Shown here in pieces: positions 36,354 to 45,844 of a DNA stretch of 64,000 bases. The notes under the pieces were generated by a model. It was given only the letters and a program-made list of their open reading frames with translations. It made no database searches and had not been told where the DNA came from. Source of the stretch: Thermoguttaceae bacterium. GTDB taxonomy: Bacteria; Planctomycetota; Planctomycetia; Pirellulales; Thermoguttaceae. The stretch is taken from NCBI GenBank assembly GCA_025060325.1, contig JANXBW010000001.1:248001-312000 (forward strand), given 5' to 3'. Positions within the stretch are counted from its first letter, which is position 1. The number at the start of each line of letters is the position of its first letter. A program made the position numbers and the translations under genes.

Positions 36354-36797
36354 ATGCCCATAGGTGCTGTGGCAGCCCCAACGGGCACACAAAGCTCGGC
36401 TCCAAAGGCCTCCAACCGTGTGTTTGAAATGGGGAGCGATGTCTTCTTAAAGCTCCTCTTGGCGGAGCTGCGAAACCAGGATCCCCTTTCCCCCATGGAC
36501 AATCATCAACTACTTCAGCAAATTGCCCAGCTTCGTGCTGTGGAATCCAATCTCCAGCTAACTAAGACGCTGGAGGCGGTAATGCGTGGCCAGTCGCTCC
36601 AAGCAGCCACCGCCCTCTTAGGCCGAGAAGTAGAAGGACTTTCTGAGGAAGGAAAAACAGTCGCCGGCCGGGTGGAAAGGATTGCGCTCGAGGATTCCAA
36701 GGTAAAGCTCGTGGTAGCAGACCAGACAATCGCCTTGGACAATCTCCGCACGATCGGGCCACGCTCGGAAGGTGGCTGGCTTAACTCACTTTGGTAA
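36354..36797 (+). CDS. flgD: Flagellar hook assembly protein FlgD (short form)
   Basis: Predicted 147-residue hook-cap scaffold. The family core is exact: FLKLLLAELRNQDPLSPMDN, followed by LLQQIAQLRAVESNLQLTKT. After LLGREVEGL comes a short beta part and the protein ends. The C-terminal FnIII/TUDOR region of enterobacterial FlgD (about 230 residues) is missing, as in several short FlgD proteins. AAGGGGAAAGC precedes the ATG. It lies between fliK and flgE. Confidence 0.92.
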   Translation: MPIGAVAAPTGTQSSAPKASNRVFEMGSDVFLKLLLAELRNQDPLSPMDNHQLLQQIAQLRAVESNLQLTKTLEAVMRGQSLQAATALLGREVEGLSEEGKTVAGRVERIALEDSKVKLVVADQTIALDNLRTIGPRSEGGWLNSLW

Positions 36798-36983
36798 ACG
36801 ATCAAGGGCTGCCCCGAGCAATGGGTAGGAAGGCCGGCGGAAGACTGGCCACCGCAACTGTTGAGGACTAAAAAGGTTAAGCCAGTAGCCGCCGAGTGCC
36901 ATCAACACCTGTTTACTACTTAAGCGTCCAAAACGCAAAAAGCACTGAAGGGCACTCTCTCCACCTAGCAGGGAGGCTAACCG

Positions 36984-39461
36984 ATGGGACTGCAGTCGGC
37001 CTTGAGCACCGCACTAACTGGGATATCGGCCGCTGAGACGACCATCGATGTGGTGGGTAACAACCTGGCTAATTCCAACACCGTTGGCTTTAAGGCCTCG
37101 CGAGTGGCTTTCGCAACCCAGTTTCTGCAAACATTAGCCCTTGGATCGATGCCCACCGATAACGCCGGCGGGACCAACCCGCGACAAATCGGGTTGGGAA
37201 CTATGGTGGCCGACATCACTCCAAACCACACCCAGGGGACGATCGAAATTAGCGCCAATCCCACGGACTTGGCCATCCAAGGCGACGGCTTCTTTATCGT
37301 CGAAGGTCCTGGAGGACAGCGGTTGTACACGCGTAACGGGATTTTTAAGTTTAATTCCGCTTACGAACTAGTGACGATCACCGGCAATCGGCTCTTGGGC
37401 TTCGGCGTAACGGACGAATTTCAAATCGACCGAACCGTTCTCGTGCCACTAACGATTCCTTTGGGTGTCACCGCGGTTGCCCAAGCCACTCAAAATGCTT
37501 ATCTCCAGGGAAACCTCCGGCCAAACGGCGACTTAGCCGTTCAGGCTCAGGAAATCCGTACGGGCATTTTGGGTGATGGCCGTTACTCAGCTCCCACCAC
37601 CAAAGCGTCCACGATATTTGCCACACCGCCCAACGTGGGCGGCGCGGGAACATCCGGTACCAGCATCAGCGATCCAGCCGGCGGGCTTACACCAGGAGCG
37701 ACTTATCAGTACCGCTTTGTGTGGTATAGTCCACTTGCGCCAGAGGATCTTGCCGAAAGCTCCCCTTCGGAACCGATCACTGTTACTGTCGATGCTGCGC
37801 ACAACGCCATCCGGTTGGAGGACTTGCCCACGTCACCACCCCTGGCCGGCCCTTCGGGTCCGTACTCCATGATTCGCGTCTACCGCCGTAATGTCTCCGC
37901 CGGCGAGGAGACTTTTCGGCTCGTGGGTGAGCAAGCTTTTGACATCGGAACCTTCGTGGACACCATGGATGACGTGACTGCCGGCGGACAGCCACTCCTG
38001 ATGGACGGACTTATCACCGGCAATTACACCTATTACATCACCTTTGCGACATCTCCCGGAGGACCAGGGGTAGGCATCGAAAGCCGGCCTTCGCCCATTA
38101 CCGATCCCATCAACATAAACAATGGGCGAGTGCTGCTGTACAACTTGCCTCAGGCCGATCCAAACAACCCGAACGATGCCATCTGGCAAGTGCGGCGGAT
38201 TTATCGGTGCCTGGCCAACAATAGCTCGGAATTCCACTTCGTTGCGGAAATACCCAATACTACTGAACCCTGGACGATCACCGATCGACTAAGCGACACG
38301 GAGATTCGCACTAACCCGCTTATCGATCTCGATGGCCCGAAGATCATCCCGTCCACGCCACTTGTCCAAGTTCTCAAACGAGATGGGGCCATTTATGAAA
38401 GGATCTTCGAACCCGGCGTGCTTCTTTTCAACGGCAAGAAAGGGGGGCGTGAACTAGGCATCAAAGAGTTTACTATCACCGAATCGACGACGGTCCAGGA
38501 CCTCATCGACTTCATGGCCGAGGCATTCGGCATCCGATCTCCCACCGATGACCCCATTAACCCAATCCCAGGGGACAGTGGCACGGGCCTTAGCCCGGGT
38601 GGTCGGGTGACGGCCGACGGTCGCATTGTTTTCCTTGGCAACAACGGTGTGGACAATGCTCTCGACATTGGTCTATCCGGGCTCCAGCTCCGTACCCAAA
38701 CCGAAACCCGCACCGTCAATCTCCCTTGGTTTGTCAGTCAACAAGCGATCGGCGAAAGTGCCGTCACCGACTTTCTCGTGTATGATTCGCTAGGAATACC
38801 CATTCGCGTCCGCCTAACGATGGTACTAGAAGAACGCACTAGTGCCACGACCACTTATCGCTGGTATGCTGACTCGCCCGACAACGATCCCGCCGAAGGG
38901 GCTAAAATCGCTGTGGGTACGGGGAGGATAACTTTCGACGGCGAGGGGAACTTCATTTCGGCCACCAATACTCGGGTCACAATCGAACGTCGGCACGTGG
39001 CTTCGCGATCGCCGCTTGAATTTGAGCTTGACTTTTCGCAAATCTCCGGCCTTGCCACGGCCCGAAGCACAGTGGCTGTGACACGACAAGACGGTTCGCC
39101 GCCGGGCGTGCTCTCAAGCTTCATCATCGGTGAAGATGGAATTATCCGCGGTGTGTTTAGTAACGGCGTGACGCGGAACTTGGGACAAATTCGCCTTGCC
39201 CGTTTTGCTAACCCCGCTGGACTCGAACAGCGGGGCGAGAATCTCTACGCCGAAGGTGTCAACTCTGGTCTGCCGATTGAAGGGGACCCTGGTCAACAGG
39301 GAATTGGTTCAATCATCGCCGGGGCTGTGGAACTATCCAATACCGACATCGGTGGTAACTTGATTGACCTCATCGTTGCGTCAACGATGTACCGGGGCAA
39401 CACCCGAGTTATTGGCACCGTCCAGCAACTGCTTGATGAACTGCTCTCATTAAGACGCTAA
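36984..39461 (+). CDS. flgE: Flagellar hook protein FlgE, enlarged
   Basis: Predicted 825-residue hook subunit, about twice the enterobacterial length of about 400. The N-terminal D0/D1 part (LSTALTGISAAETTIDVVGN, NLANSNTVGFKASRVAF) and the C-terminal D0 helix (TDIGGNLIDLIVASTMYRGN) are canonical. The FlgE D2 region (SAVTDFLVYDSLGIPIRVRL) lies in the C-terminal half. Between about 234 and 447 sits an insertion of two similar beta modules: unit 1 (234-338) contains ATYQYRFVWYS and MIRVYRR; unit 2 (341-447) contains NYTYYITFATS and VRRIYRC. They look fibronectin-like and would project from the hook surface. AGGGAGG precedes the ATG. Confidence 0.93.
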   Translation: MGLQSALSTALTGISAAETTIDVVGNNLANSNTVGFKASRVAFATQFLQTLALGSMPTDNAGGTNPRQIGLGTMVADITPNHTQGTIEISANPTDLAIQGDGFFIVEGPGGQRLYTRNGIFKFNSAYELVTITGNRLLGFGVTDEFQIDRTVLVPLTIPLGVTAVAQATQNAYLQGNLRPNGDLAVQAQEIRTGILGDGRYSAPTTKASTIFATPPNVGGAGTSGTSISDPAGGLTPGATYQYRFVWYSPLAPEDLAESSPSEPITVTVDAAHNAIRLEDLPTSPPLAGPSGPYSMIRVYRRNVSAGEETFRLVGEQAFDIGTFVDTMDDVTAGGQPLLMDGLITGNYTYYITFATSPGGPGVGIESRPSPITDPININNGRVLLYNLPQADPNNPNDAIWQVRRIYRCLANNSSEFHFVAEIPNTTEPWTITDRLSDTEIRTNPLIDLDGPKIIPSTPLVQVLKRDGAIYERIFEPGVLLFNGKKGGRELGIKEFTITESTTVQDLIDFMAEAFGIRSPTDDPINPIPGDSGTGLSPGGRVTADGRIVFLGNNGVDNALDIGLSGLQLRTQTETRTVNLPWFVSQQAIGESAVTDFLVYDSLGIPIRVRLTMVLEERTSATTTYRWYADSPDNDPAEGAKIAVGTGRITFDGEGNFISATNTRVTIERRHVASRSPLEFELDFSQISGLATARSTVAVTRQDGSPPGVLSSFIIGEDGIIRGVFSNGVTRNLGQIRLARFANPAGLEQRGENLYAEGVNSGLPIEGDPGQQGIGSIIAGAVELSNTDIGGNLIDLIVASTMYRGNTRVIGTVQQLLDELLSLRR

Positions 39462-39898
39462 GAACAATTTGCCGGTAAGTAGGATTACGGCGTTAGGAGC
39501 TAGATCCCGGAGTTATGCCCCCGGCGCCGTGTACGCCGCTAAGAAGTTTATTGAACAACTACCAAAAGGCAGTCGCTCCGCTTAAGAAAAACCCGGTCGT
39601 CGGTCGGCACCTCAATTGGGCGTGGGCAGTCTCCGCAAAGCAACGTGGATGCGTAAGCGGCCTTCCGCTGCGGGAGTCGGTAGCTACTTGTGCCAAAAGG
39701 GCACCACCTAAGGCAGAACCCGCCGTCCCTCACTGGCCCAGGAGAAGGCGGGGCACATACAGAAAACCACAGCACGGCTAAAATCGGGCATTCCCTGGCA
39801 AGTGTTAAGCACCGCGGCAGGGGTTGTATCCGGTTCACAATCTTCCGCTTGGGACCTTGAGCATTCGGTAGTCACTAACAAAAGCGGGACTTGGTTCG
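39462..39898. other. Spacer between flgE and flbD
   Basis: About 440 nt. An 88-codon frame here lacks any flagellar motif. The only element of note is the weak sigma-54-like sequence at 39796-39811. Confidence 0.4.
39796..39811 (+). promoter_or_regulatory. Weak sigma-54-like element ahead of flbD-motA-motB
   Basis: TGGCAAG-TGTT-AAGCA keeps the invariant GG and GC at correct spacing but differs from TGGCACG-N4-TTGCW at three positions (C6 and both T of TTGC). It lies about 88 nt upstream of flbD, where an internal promoter would be useful. Possible but unproven. Confidence 0.3.
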
Positions 39899-40153
39899 AT
39901 GATCCGTCTCACCCGGCTTGGTGGTCAGGAATTTCTGCTCAACGCAGAGCTTATTAGGTACGTGGAGGAATGTCCGGATACAATCATCACTTTGACAACT
40001 GGCGATCGGGTAATCGTCCGCGAAAAGATGGACGAAGTTCTCCGCCGGGTCATTGCCTACCATCAGGCCAAATTACTTTTTCCCGCAGCGACCGGGCACG
40101 GGTGCCGGCATGGATGCTGCCAACAGGCCCGTGCGGGACGATCGGCCGCCTAG
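39899..40153 (+). CDS. flbD: FlbD family flagellar protein
   Basis: Predicted 84-residue cytoplasmic protein of the small FlbD family (Pfam FlbD), not the Caulobacter sigma-54 regulator of the same name. The family core is MIRLTRLGGQEFLLNAELIR, followed by VEECPDTIITLTTGDRVIVR and EKMDEVLRRVIAYHQ. FlbD genes commonly sit between flgE and motA, as here. The last 24 residues are Cys/His-rich (GHGCRHGCCQQ) and look like a non-conserved tail. Role unknown beyond its flagellar linkage. Confidence 0.9.
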   Translation: MIRLTRLGGQEFLLNAELIRYVEECPDTIITLTTGDRVIVREKMDEVLRRVIAYHQAKLLFPAATGHGCRHGCCQQARAGRSAA

Positions 40154-40187
40154 GGTGATGCTCTGCCAATAAATCCGGCGACGGCTT

Positions 40188-40964
40188 ATGGACATAGCAA
40201 GTCTTCTGGGGATCCTGCTGGGATTTGGGTTTATCGTGGCCTCGATCCTTGTTTCGCCGGGGGCGTCGATCGGTGGCTTCATCGACTATCCCTCGGTGAT
40301 GATCGTGTTGGGTGGGGCAACGGCCTCCGTGTTGTTGTGTTTCCCCCTTCGGACCGTTTTAGGAGCAGCGCAAGTCTTTAAGGTTATCTTCTTCAACAAG
40401 CCACAGGACATCAGCAAGCTGATCGAACAACTGGTCTCATTGGCGGAGACTGCCCGGCGCGATGGTTTGCTCGCCCTCGAGAATCGCTTGGAGGAAATAA
40501 CCGACCCCTTCCTGGCCTTAGGCATTCAGATGGCCGTTGACGGCACCCAGCCGGAGGTAATCGAGGAGACGCTCCGGTCGCAGATGGAGGCGGTAGCTGC
40601 CCGACATAATGCCGGCCGAAAGATCCTTGACGCCTTCGGCAAGTTTGCCCCGGCCTTTGGCATGATCGGTACTTTGATCGGGCTCATTATCATGCTAGGG
40701 CAGCTTAGTGACCCGGAAAAGTTGGGGCCAGGAATGGCCGTGGCCTTGATCACCACACTTTATGGGGCCATCTTGGCCAATGTTGTTTTCCTGCCGGCAG
40801 CCGAGAAGTTAGGCTACCTCCACGAGCAAGAAATGCTTGCTATGGAGGTCATAGTCCGCGGCATTATGGCCATCCAGGCCGGCGAGAATCCTCGCGTGGT
40901 CGCTCAAAAGTTGGCCACCTTCGTTCCGCCTAAGGCACGCCGACAGCTGAAACAAGCGGCGTAA
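40188..40964 (+). CDS. motA: Flagellar stator protein MotA
   Basis: Predicted 258-residue four-helix membrane protein, the ring-forming stator subunit that couples ion flow to rotor movement. Helix 1 is LLGILLGFGFIVASILVSPG, and helix 2 follows (SVMIVLGGATASVLLCFP). The cytoplasmic loop carries the FliG-facing charged residues (LAETARRDGLLALENRLEE), and helices 3/4 contain FAPAFGMIGTLIGLIIMLGQ, including the channel-lining proline, and MAVALITTLYGAILANVVFL. The family core is intact. Whether it still pairs with the altered FliG charges is an open question. motB follows at 132 nt. Confidence 0.96.
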   Translation: MDIASLLGILLGFGFIVASILVSPGASIGGFIDYPSVMIVLGGATASVLLCFPLRTVLGAAQVFKVIFFNKPQDISKLIEQLVSLAETARRDGLLALENRLEEITDPFLALGIQMAVDGTQPEVIEETLRSQMEAVAARHNAGRKILDAFGKFAPAFGMIGTLIGLIIMLGQLSDPEKLGPGMAVALITTLYGAILANVVFLPAAEKLGYLHEQEMLAMEVIVRGIMAIQAGENPRVVAQKLATFVPPKARRQLKQAA

Positions 40965-41096
40965 ATTTTACCGCAACGGTTTCCCGCTGTTTGCCTCCCA
41001 AAGGGAGCTTCTTTGACGGCAGGAATTGCAGGATCAATTGTCGATGCGTCAACCATCCTCTCCCAAAGAGATTAACCCAGTGAAGGCCTAGAGTCC

Positions 41097-41825
41097 GTGG
41101 CACGACGCTCTCCTCCCCCACCTCCGCCGGCCCCCCAAGGAGCGCCGGAATGGGTCCTTACCTACGGCGACATGATGTCGCTCCTTCTGACCTTTTTTGT
41201 CCTTTTATTCTCCATGAGCGAGCTTAAGCGTGAGGAGAGTATGCTTCTTCTTGAGTCGCTGCGACGGCGCTTCGGCAATGAGACAGCACCCCTTAGCGTC
41301 ATGCCGGGAAGACACCGTCCTACCTCTGCCCACACCGAGAGGACCCCAAGTTTGGGCCGGGCTAGGCAAGAGGATACCCACACCGGCGGTGACCGAGTTC
41401 GTGCCCCAGCCGGTGATCATCCACGCGTCCGCACGATCCGCAACCAGGGCCAGGTCATCGAGGGTGCGGTGGTGTTTTTCGGGCAAGGGTCGGCCACCCT
41501 GTCCGAGGAAGCGCAGCAAACACTGAAGAGGATCCTCGATCAAATTGCCGGCAAACCCCAGAAAGTGGAGATCCGCGGCCACACCTCCACCCTGCCCCTG
41601 GCTGCCGACTCTCCTTTCCGAAACCACCGGGAACTGGCCTTCCAACGGGCAGCCGCCGTCGCCGACTTCCTTGTATCGCTGGGCATCGAGCGGGAAAGAC
41701 TTCGCATCTCGGTGGCGGCCGAGACCGAGCCTCTTTCCGCCCCAGGAAGACCCGAAACGAGCTATCTCAACGATCGGGTCGAATTGATCATCCTCGATGA
41801 GCTTGTCGACGAATTTAGGCAATAA
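41097..41825 (+). CDS. motB: Flagellar stator protein MotB
   Basis: Predicted 242-residue stator subunit starting at GTG 41097. A proline-rich cytoplasmic start leads into the single membrane helix TYGDMMSLLLTFFVLLFSMS with the ion-binding Asp24. A plug/linker region follows. The C-terminal OmpA-like peptidoglycan-binding domain contains VFFGQGSATLSEEAQQTLKR and VEIRGHTSTLPLA, with ELAFQRAAAVADFLVSLGI and LNDRVELIIL at the end. All parts of a working stator are present. Tyr-Gly-Asp and the following residues do not by themselves decide H+ or Na+ use. Confidence 0.95.
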   Translation: MARRSPPPPPPAPQGAPEWVLTYGDMMSLLLTFFVLLFSMSELKREESMLLLESLRRRFGNETAPLSVMPGRHRPTSAHTERTPSLGRARQEDTHTGGDRVRAPAGDHPRVRTIRNQGQVIEGAVVFFGQGSATLSEEAQQTLKRILDQIAGKPQKVEIRGHTSTLPLAADSPFRNHRELAFQRAAAVADFLVSLGIERERLRISVAAETEPLSAPGRPETSYLNDRVELIILDELVDEFRQ

Positions 41826-42185
41826 TCGAAGCCAACCGAGCACATCCCCCAACCGTCCCCGGTGTACCAATCTCCATACTCTCCATAGGAGCAGCCTTCC
41901 TCCCGTTCCCGAAATCTCGTAAAGCAAACCAAAGGCCGTTGGTGGAGGAAGCCAAATAATCGACATCCGGCACCGATGCAACGAGGCCGGAAGCCCATCC
42001 GTCTGCGCCAAACTTTTGTAAAATATCCAAGTCGGTCCCGACCTAACCTTGGCGAGCTGCCGTCCGAATCCGGGCATCCTATAGCGTCGCTATATCCGGC
42101 AAATTCGGGGCGAAGAGCGTCATTTAGTGAGTCGACACCAACGTGTGCCGCGCTAGAGCGGCAATTTCTATCTCCGGCCAAATCC
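41826..42185. other. Spacer between motB and thiL
   Basis: About 360 nt. The thiL frame stays open upstream to 41976, but the added 70 residues are not ThiL-like. No terminator with a T tract was found after motB. Confidence 0.4.
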
Positions 42186-43103
42186 ATGGAACAAGAGTGG
42201 ATCGAATACCTCCGCCGGGTCATTCCCGGAAATAGCAACGTCCCCGTTGGCATTGGGGACGATGCAGCGCTCCTTGAACTAGGTGAGCAACATCGATGTG
42301 TGGTGGCTGTGGACATTATTAGTGACGGCGTTGACTTTTCTCTTGCGGAGGTCAATCCGGAGTTAGTCGGCCGGAAGGCTCTTGCTGTCAACTTAAGCGA
42401 CCTGGCTGCCATGGCCGCTCGGCCAATAGCGGCACTGGTGGCCCTTGGTTTGCCTCGAAGTCACGCTCGGTCCCTGGCAGAGCAGGTTTACAAAGGCCTA
42501 TTGAAGTTGGCGGACAGTTACCAAGTGGCAATCGCCGGGGGCGATACCCATGTGTGGGAGGGGCCGCTCTTTCTCGCCGTCACAGCGGTAGGGATCCCCG
42601 GACCAGGTGGCATCTGGCGCCGGGAGGGTGCTCGGCCAGGCGACTTCATCGTCGTTACGGGCAGTTTCGGCGGAAGCATCTTGGGTAAACATCTCACCTT
42701 TGAGCCGCGGGTTCGCGAGGCCCTTTACCTGGCCGAGCATTATCGCATCCACGCCGCCATCGACGTGAGCGATGGCCTACTCCTTGACCTTTGGCGGCTG
42801 GCCGAGGCCTCCGGAGTTGGCGCGGAAATCGACTTTGACAAAATTCCGATCGACCCCGCCGCCCGCAGATTGTCGCTAACCGAGGGTGATCAAAAATCAG
42901 CTCTGGAGCATGCCTTAAGCGACGGGGAAGACTTCGAGCTAATACTGGCCGTTCCGCCTGAGGAAATTCCCCGGTTGCTTGCGGACAAAAAGGTGGGAAC
43001 TCCGCTCACTGCGATTGGATGCTTTGTGGCCCGAAAAGGACTTTGGCAGCGAAACGGAGAAGACCGTAAACCAATTACTCCGGCGGGTTATGTCCACGGG
43101 TAA
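42186..43103 (+). CDS. thiL: Thiamine-monophosphate kinase ThiL
   Basis: Predicted 305-residue enzyme that phosphorylates thiamine monophosphate to the active cofactor thiamine diphosphate. The ATG at 42186 is chosen because MEQEWIEYLRRVIPGN is the usual start; the open frame reaches 70 codons further upstream. The motifs are complete: GIGDDAALL, VDIISDGVDFSL, VNLSDLAAMAARPIAALVAL, AIAGGDTHVWEGPLFLAVTA, AIDVSDGLLLDLWRLAE and SDGEDFELILAV. It sits directly after motB, at the place where fliL/fliM are found in many flagellar operons, and it has no flagellar role. Confidence 0.95.
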   Translation: MEQEWIEYLRRVIPGNSNVPVGIGDDAALLELGEQHRCVVAVDIISDGVDFSLAEVNPELVGRKALAVNLSDLAAMAARPIAALVALGLPRSHARSLAEQVYKGLLKLADSYQVAIAGGDTHVWEGPLFLAVTAVGIPGPGGIWRREGARPGDFIVVTGSFGGSILGKHLTFEPRVREALYLAEHYRIHAAIDVSDGLLLDLWRLAEASGVGAEIDFDKIPIDPAARRLSLTEGDQKSALEHALSDGEDFELILAVPPEEIPRLLADKKVGTPLTAIGCFVARKGLWQRNGEDRKPITPAGYVHG

Positions 43104-43402
43104 CCGGCAAATAACAAGTTTTTGCGAACCAAACGCCCAACTGCACAGAGATAATTCAGCGGCCCTAAAAATATGCCTCTGCTAAATCAGATAAGCGACT
43201 CCTTGCCAGGCCAAGCCAGGAGTCTTCCTGTTCCGCGAGACAATCGGTTTGAGCAACACCGCAAAGCTGAATTTCTGTTCCAGAACCCAGGAAGGACTGG
43301 CTCCAAACCCAAATTGTCACAACCGCCTCATGATGACGAGAGACCTGTAAAGTAATCAAGTCGGTCGTCTTTCTTAGAACTATTAGCCAAGCCGAGGAGA
43401 CG

Positions 43403-45844
43403 GTGGCTATCTCCCGAAGTAGAAAACCCGGCAATCGCCTGCCAGTCAAGCGTACGCCTAGCCCGTGGATAGCTTACGGGCGGAAGCTTCTCGTTCTGGC
43501 GGCGTTTTTCGTTTACTTCGCGGCATTCTTTGTGTGTCCCCTCCCCAGCCTGCCGGCACCGGAGGGTAACACGTGGCGCAGGTTTCATCTTTTGCTTTGG
43601 CTTCTCTTCCCGGAAGAGTGGCTTAGTCTGTGGTTTGGGCAGCCAGCCCAGTTTTCGGTCTTGGATCGGCTAGCACCCGTCGCTATTGCAGGTGTCATTT
43701 GGCTGTGGGCATTCGCTTGGGGAGCCGGCATCCTACACCTGCTGGGTCTCTCCAGGACACTTTATCCGGCGGAAAGGTTCATTTTCTCTCTCGCAATGGG
43801 ACTTAACCTCTTGTCCACATTCTTTTTGCTCTGTGGACTTTTTGGTTGGCTAGATTACAGAGTTCTTTTTCGCATCCTCGCGGGTGTCTCCATCCTCGCC
43901 GGAGCAATCTTTTTCCATTCCTTCCCTTTTAGAAACGACCTAGGAACCTTGTTAGCCAGGTTAGTGCGAAAACCTTCGCTTACAATTGCCGTCGCAAAAG
44001 TCAACCAAAGTATCCGCAGCGATGCCATTTCCGCCCAGCGAGACCCTCAACGCAACTCCCCGCCGCCCCTTGCCACCAAGCTTGGTATCGGACTGGCTGT
44101 GGCGATTATTCTGCTTGGAGCCGTACTACCCCCGATCGAATTTGACGTTCGCGAATATCACCTCCAGGCACCCAAGGAGTTTTTCCAAATTGGTCGGATT
44201 ACATTTCTACCGCACAATGTTTACGCTAACATGCCCCTCGGGGCGGAGATGATCTCGCTTGCCGCCATGGTTCTCACCGGGGATTGGTGGTGGGGAGCAC
44301 TCGCCGGGAAATTGGCACAAGCGGGATTTACGTTGCTCTTGGCAGCCGCCATTGTCACCTGTTTTTCCCGATTTGGCGGCCAGGCTCCCGGGTGGGTAGC
44401 AGGTTGGATCTTTTTGTCAACGCCCTGGGTGATCCAAATAAGTATTCTTGGACTTGTGGAATGGGCTTGGGCATGTTACGGATTTCTGGCTTGGTACGGG
44501 CTGGCGTTTTGGCTTACTACGAGGACAGCTGACCAATCGCTCCCGGCCACTGGTGCAGGCAGTTCGGAAAATCCACGCAAAGCCGCAGCACTAGTGTTTG
44601 TCGCCGGCTATTTCGCCGGAGCCGCGACTGCATGTAAATATCCGGCAGTGGTTTTTATCGCCTTGCCACTTTTCGCTACAGTGCTTCTAGTCGCGCTGGC
44701 CGGAGCGCAAATCTGGCCGTTTACGCGGATCCTTGTGTTTTTAATTCCCGATGCATCAGGTGGTCTCCTGAAACACCCACCGCAGGCCGCGGAAGGAGCT
44801 CAGAAAGGAAGTTCCAACAACACCCTGTCCGCGATAAGTGGCCTCCGGTGGCGCTGGGCGCGTTCTGATCAAGGTTTCCCCCGGTGGTCGGCGGCAACGG
44901 CGGCAGGCGCTGTGACACTTTGCCTTATGGGGATGCTTCTCGGCGGCGGCGCGTGGTACATAAAGAACGCATATTTGACAGGTAATCCCGTTTATCCTCT
45001 GCTGGGAGAATACCTTGGTGGCAAAACACGAGATCCGGAACTTATCGCCCGATGGAATAACGCTCACAGGCCGCCCGGATTTTCTCTGTCAACTTTGGCC
45101 GGCGATTTCTCACGGTTAGCGCTTTCAAGCGAATGGCTTAGCGCCCTCATCTGGCCGTTTATCATCACAGGGTGGACAAGAATTCCACCGCCCCTTCGCC
45201 GGGCAACAATCTTCTACGGGCTTTGGTGGATCGGTATTTGGTGGATGGCCACGCACCGAATCGACCGTTTTTGGCTGCCATTCCTGCCATACCTTTGTGT
45301 TTTGGCCGGATTTGGGCTTGGTGAAAAAACCGATCCGCTCCGGCGCTTCAAGTATTTTCTCCTCGTTATTGTCGGGTTTTGGCAGCTTTTTATTTCGTCA
45401 ACGGTGGGAGCCGGTTATCCGCGGTTTTTTGTGCCGCTAGAAATCCTCCGCAACGATCCACTTCGTATCGGCCCTTGGACGATTCGCCTCAATCATGAGC
45501 AAGCTGTGAAGCGGATCCTTCTGGTAGGCGAGGCTGCCGTTTTTGATTACGAAGTGCCCATCCTTTATAACACCTGTTTTGATCCCACTTGGGTGGAAAT
45601 TTTGGGCAAGAACCGCTCACCCTCTGAGGTAGTACAAGCGTTGCAACATTTGGGCGTCAGTCACATCCTCGTCCACTGGGGAGAGATTGCACGATATCGA
45701 AGCCCGGGCAACTACGGTTTTAGTTCATTTGTGACCCCCGAGCTTTTTCAGGCCTGGGAGGAAGCCGGAATCATTGAGCGACTCCCGGAGCTGCCCGGTC
45801 ATCCCGCCGTCGTCGTCTATCGCGTACGATTATCCGGGGAATAA
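43403..45844 (+). CDS. Polytopic GT-C-like (PMT/ArnT-type) membrane glycosyltransferase, putative
   Basis: Predicted 813-residue inner-membrane protein with about a dozen hydrophobic helices, starting at GTG 43403 behind CGAGGAGACG. After helix 6 or so comes the extracytoplasmic loop PIEFDVREYHLQAPKEFFQI, with D248 at the position of the catalytic Asp of GT-C transferases. These enzymes (GT39 protein mannosyltransferase, ArnT) use lipid-linked sugars. Other supporting stretches are FLSTPWVIQISILGLVEWAW and ATACKYPAVVFIALPLF. A soluble C-terminal part of about 150 residues ends the protein (for example HLGVSHILVHWGEIARY). The acceptor is unknown; surface glycans or hook/flagellin glycosylation are possible, but nothing in the sequence proves either. 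Confidence 0.65.
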   Translation: MAISRSRKPGNRLPVKRTPSPWIAYGRKLLVLAAFFVYFAAFFVCPLPSLPAPEGNTWRRFHLLLWLLFPEEWLSLWFGQPAQFSVLDRLAPVAIAGVIWLWAFAWGAGILHLLGLSRTLYPAERFIFSLAMGLNLLSTFFLLCGLFGWLDYRVLFRILAGVSILAGAIFFHSFPFRNDLGTLLARLVRKPSLTIAVAKVNQSIRSDAISAQRDPQRNSPPPLATKLGIGLAVAIILLGAVLPPIEFDVREYHLQAPKEFFQIGRITFLPHNVYANMPLGAEMISLAAMVLTGDWWWGALAGKLAQAGFTLLLAAAIVTCFSRFGGQAPGWVAGWIFLSTPWVIQISILGLVEWAWACYGFLAWYGLAFWLTTRTADQSLPATGAGSSENPRKAAALVFVAGYFAGAATACKYPAVVFIALPLFATVLLVALAGAQIWPFTRILVFLIPDASGGLLKHPPQAAEGAQKGSSNNTLSAISGLRWRWARSDQGFPRWSAATAAGAVTLCLMGMLLGGGAWYIKNAYLTGNPVYPLLGEYLGGKTRDPELIARWNNAHRPPGFSLSTLAGDFSRLALSSEWLSALIWPFIITGWTRIPPPLRRATIFYGLWWIGIWWMATHRIDRFWLPFLPYLCVLAGFGLGEKTDPLRRFKYFLLVIVGFWQLFISSTVGAGYPRFFVPLEILRNDPLRIGPWTIRLNHEQAVKRILLVGEAAVFDYEVPILYNTCFDPTWVEILGKNRSPSEVVQALQHLGVSHILVHWGEIARYRSPGNYGFSSFVTPELFQAWEEAGIIERLPELPGHPAVVVYRVRLSGE

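Noticed and set aside
39515-39781. 88-codon frame between flgE and flbD
   Set aside because: Pro/Arg-rich chance frame; no flagellar family of this kind is expected here.
41205-42412. Long minus-strand frames across motB and the start of thiL
   Set aside because: They are antisense shadows of motB and thiL; the plus-strand products carry full family motifs.
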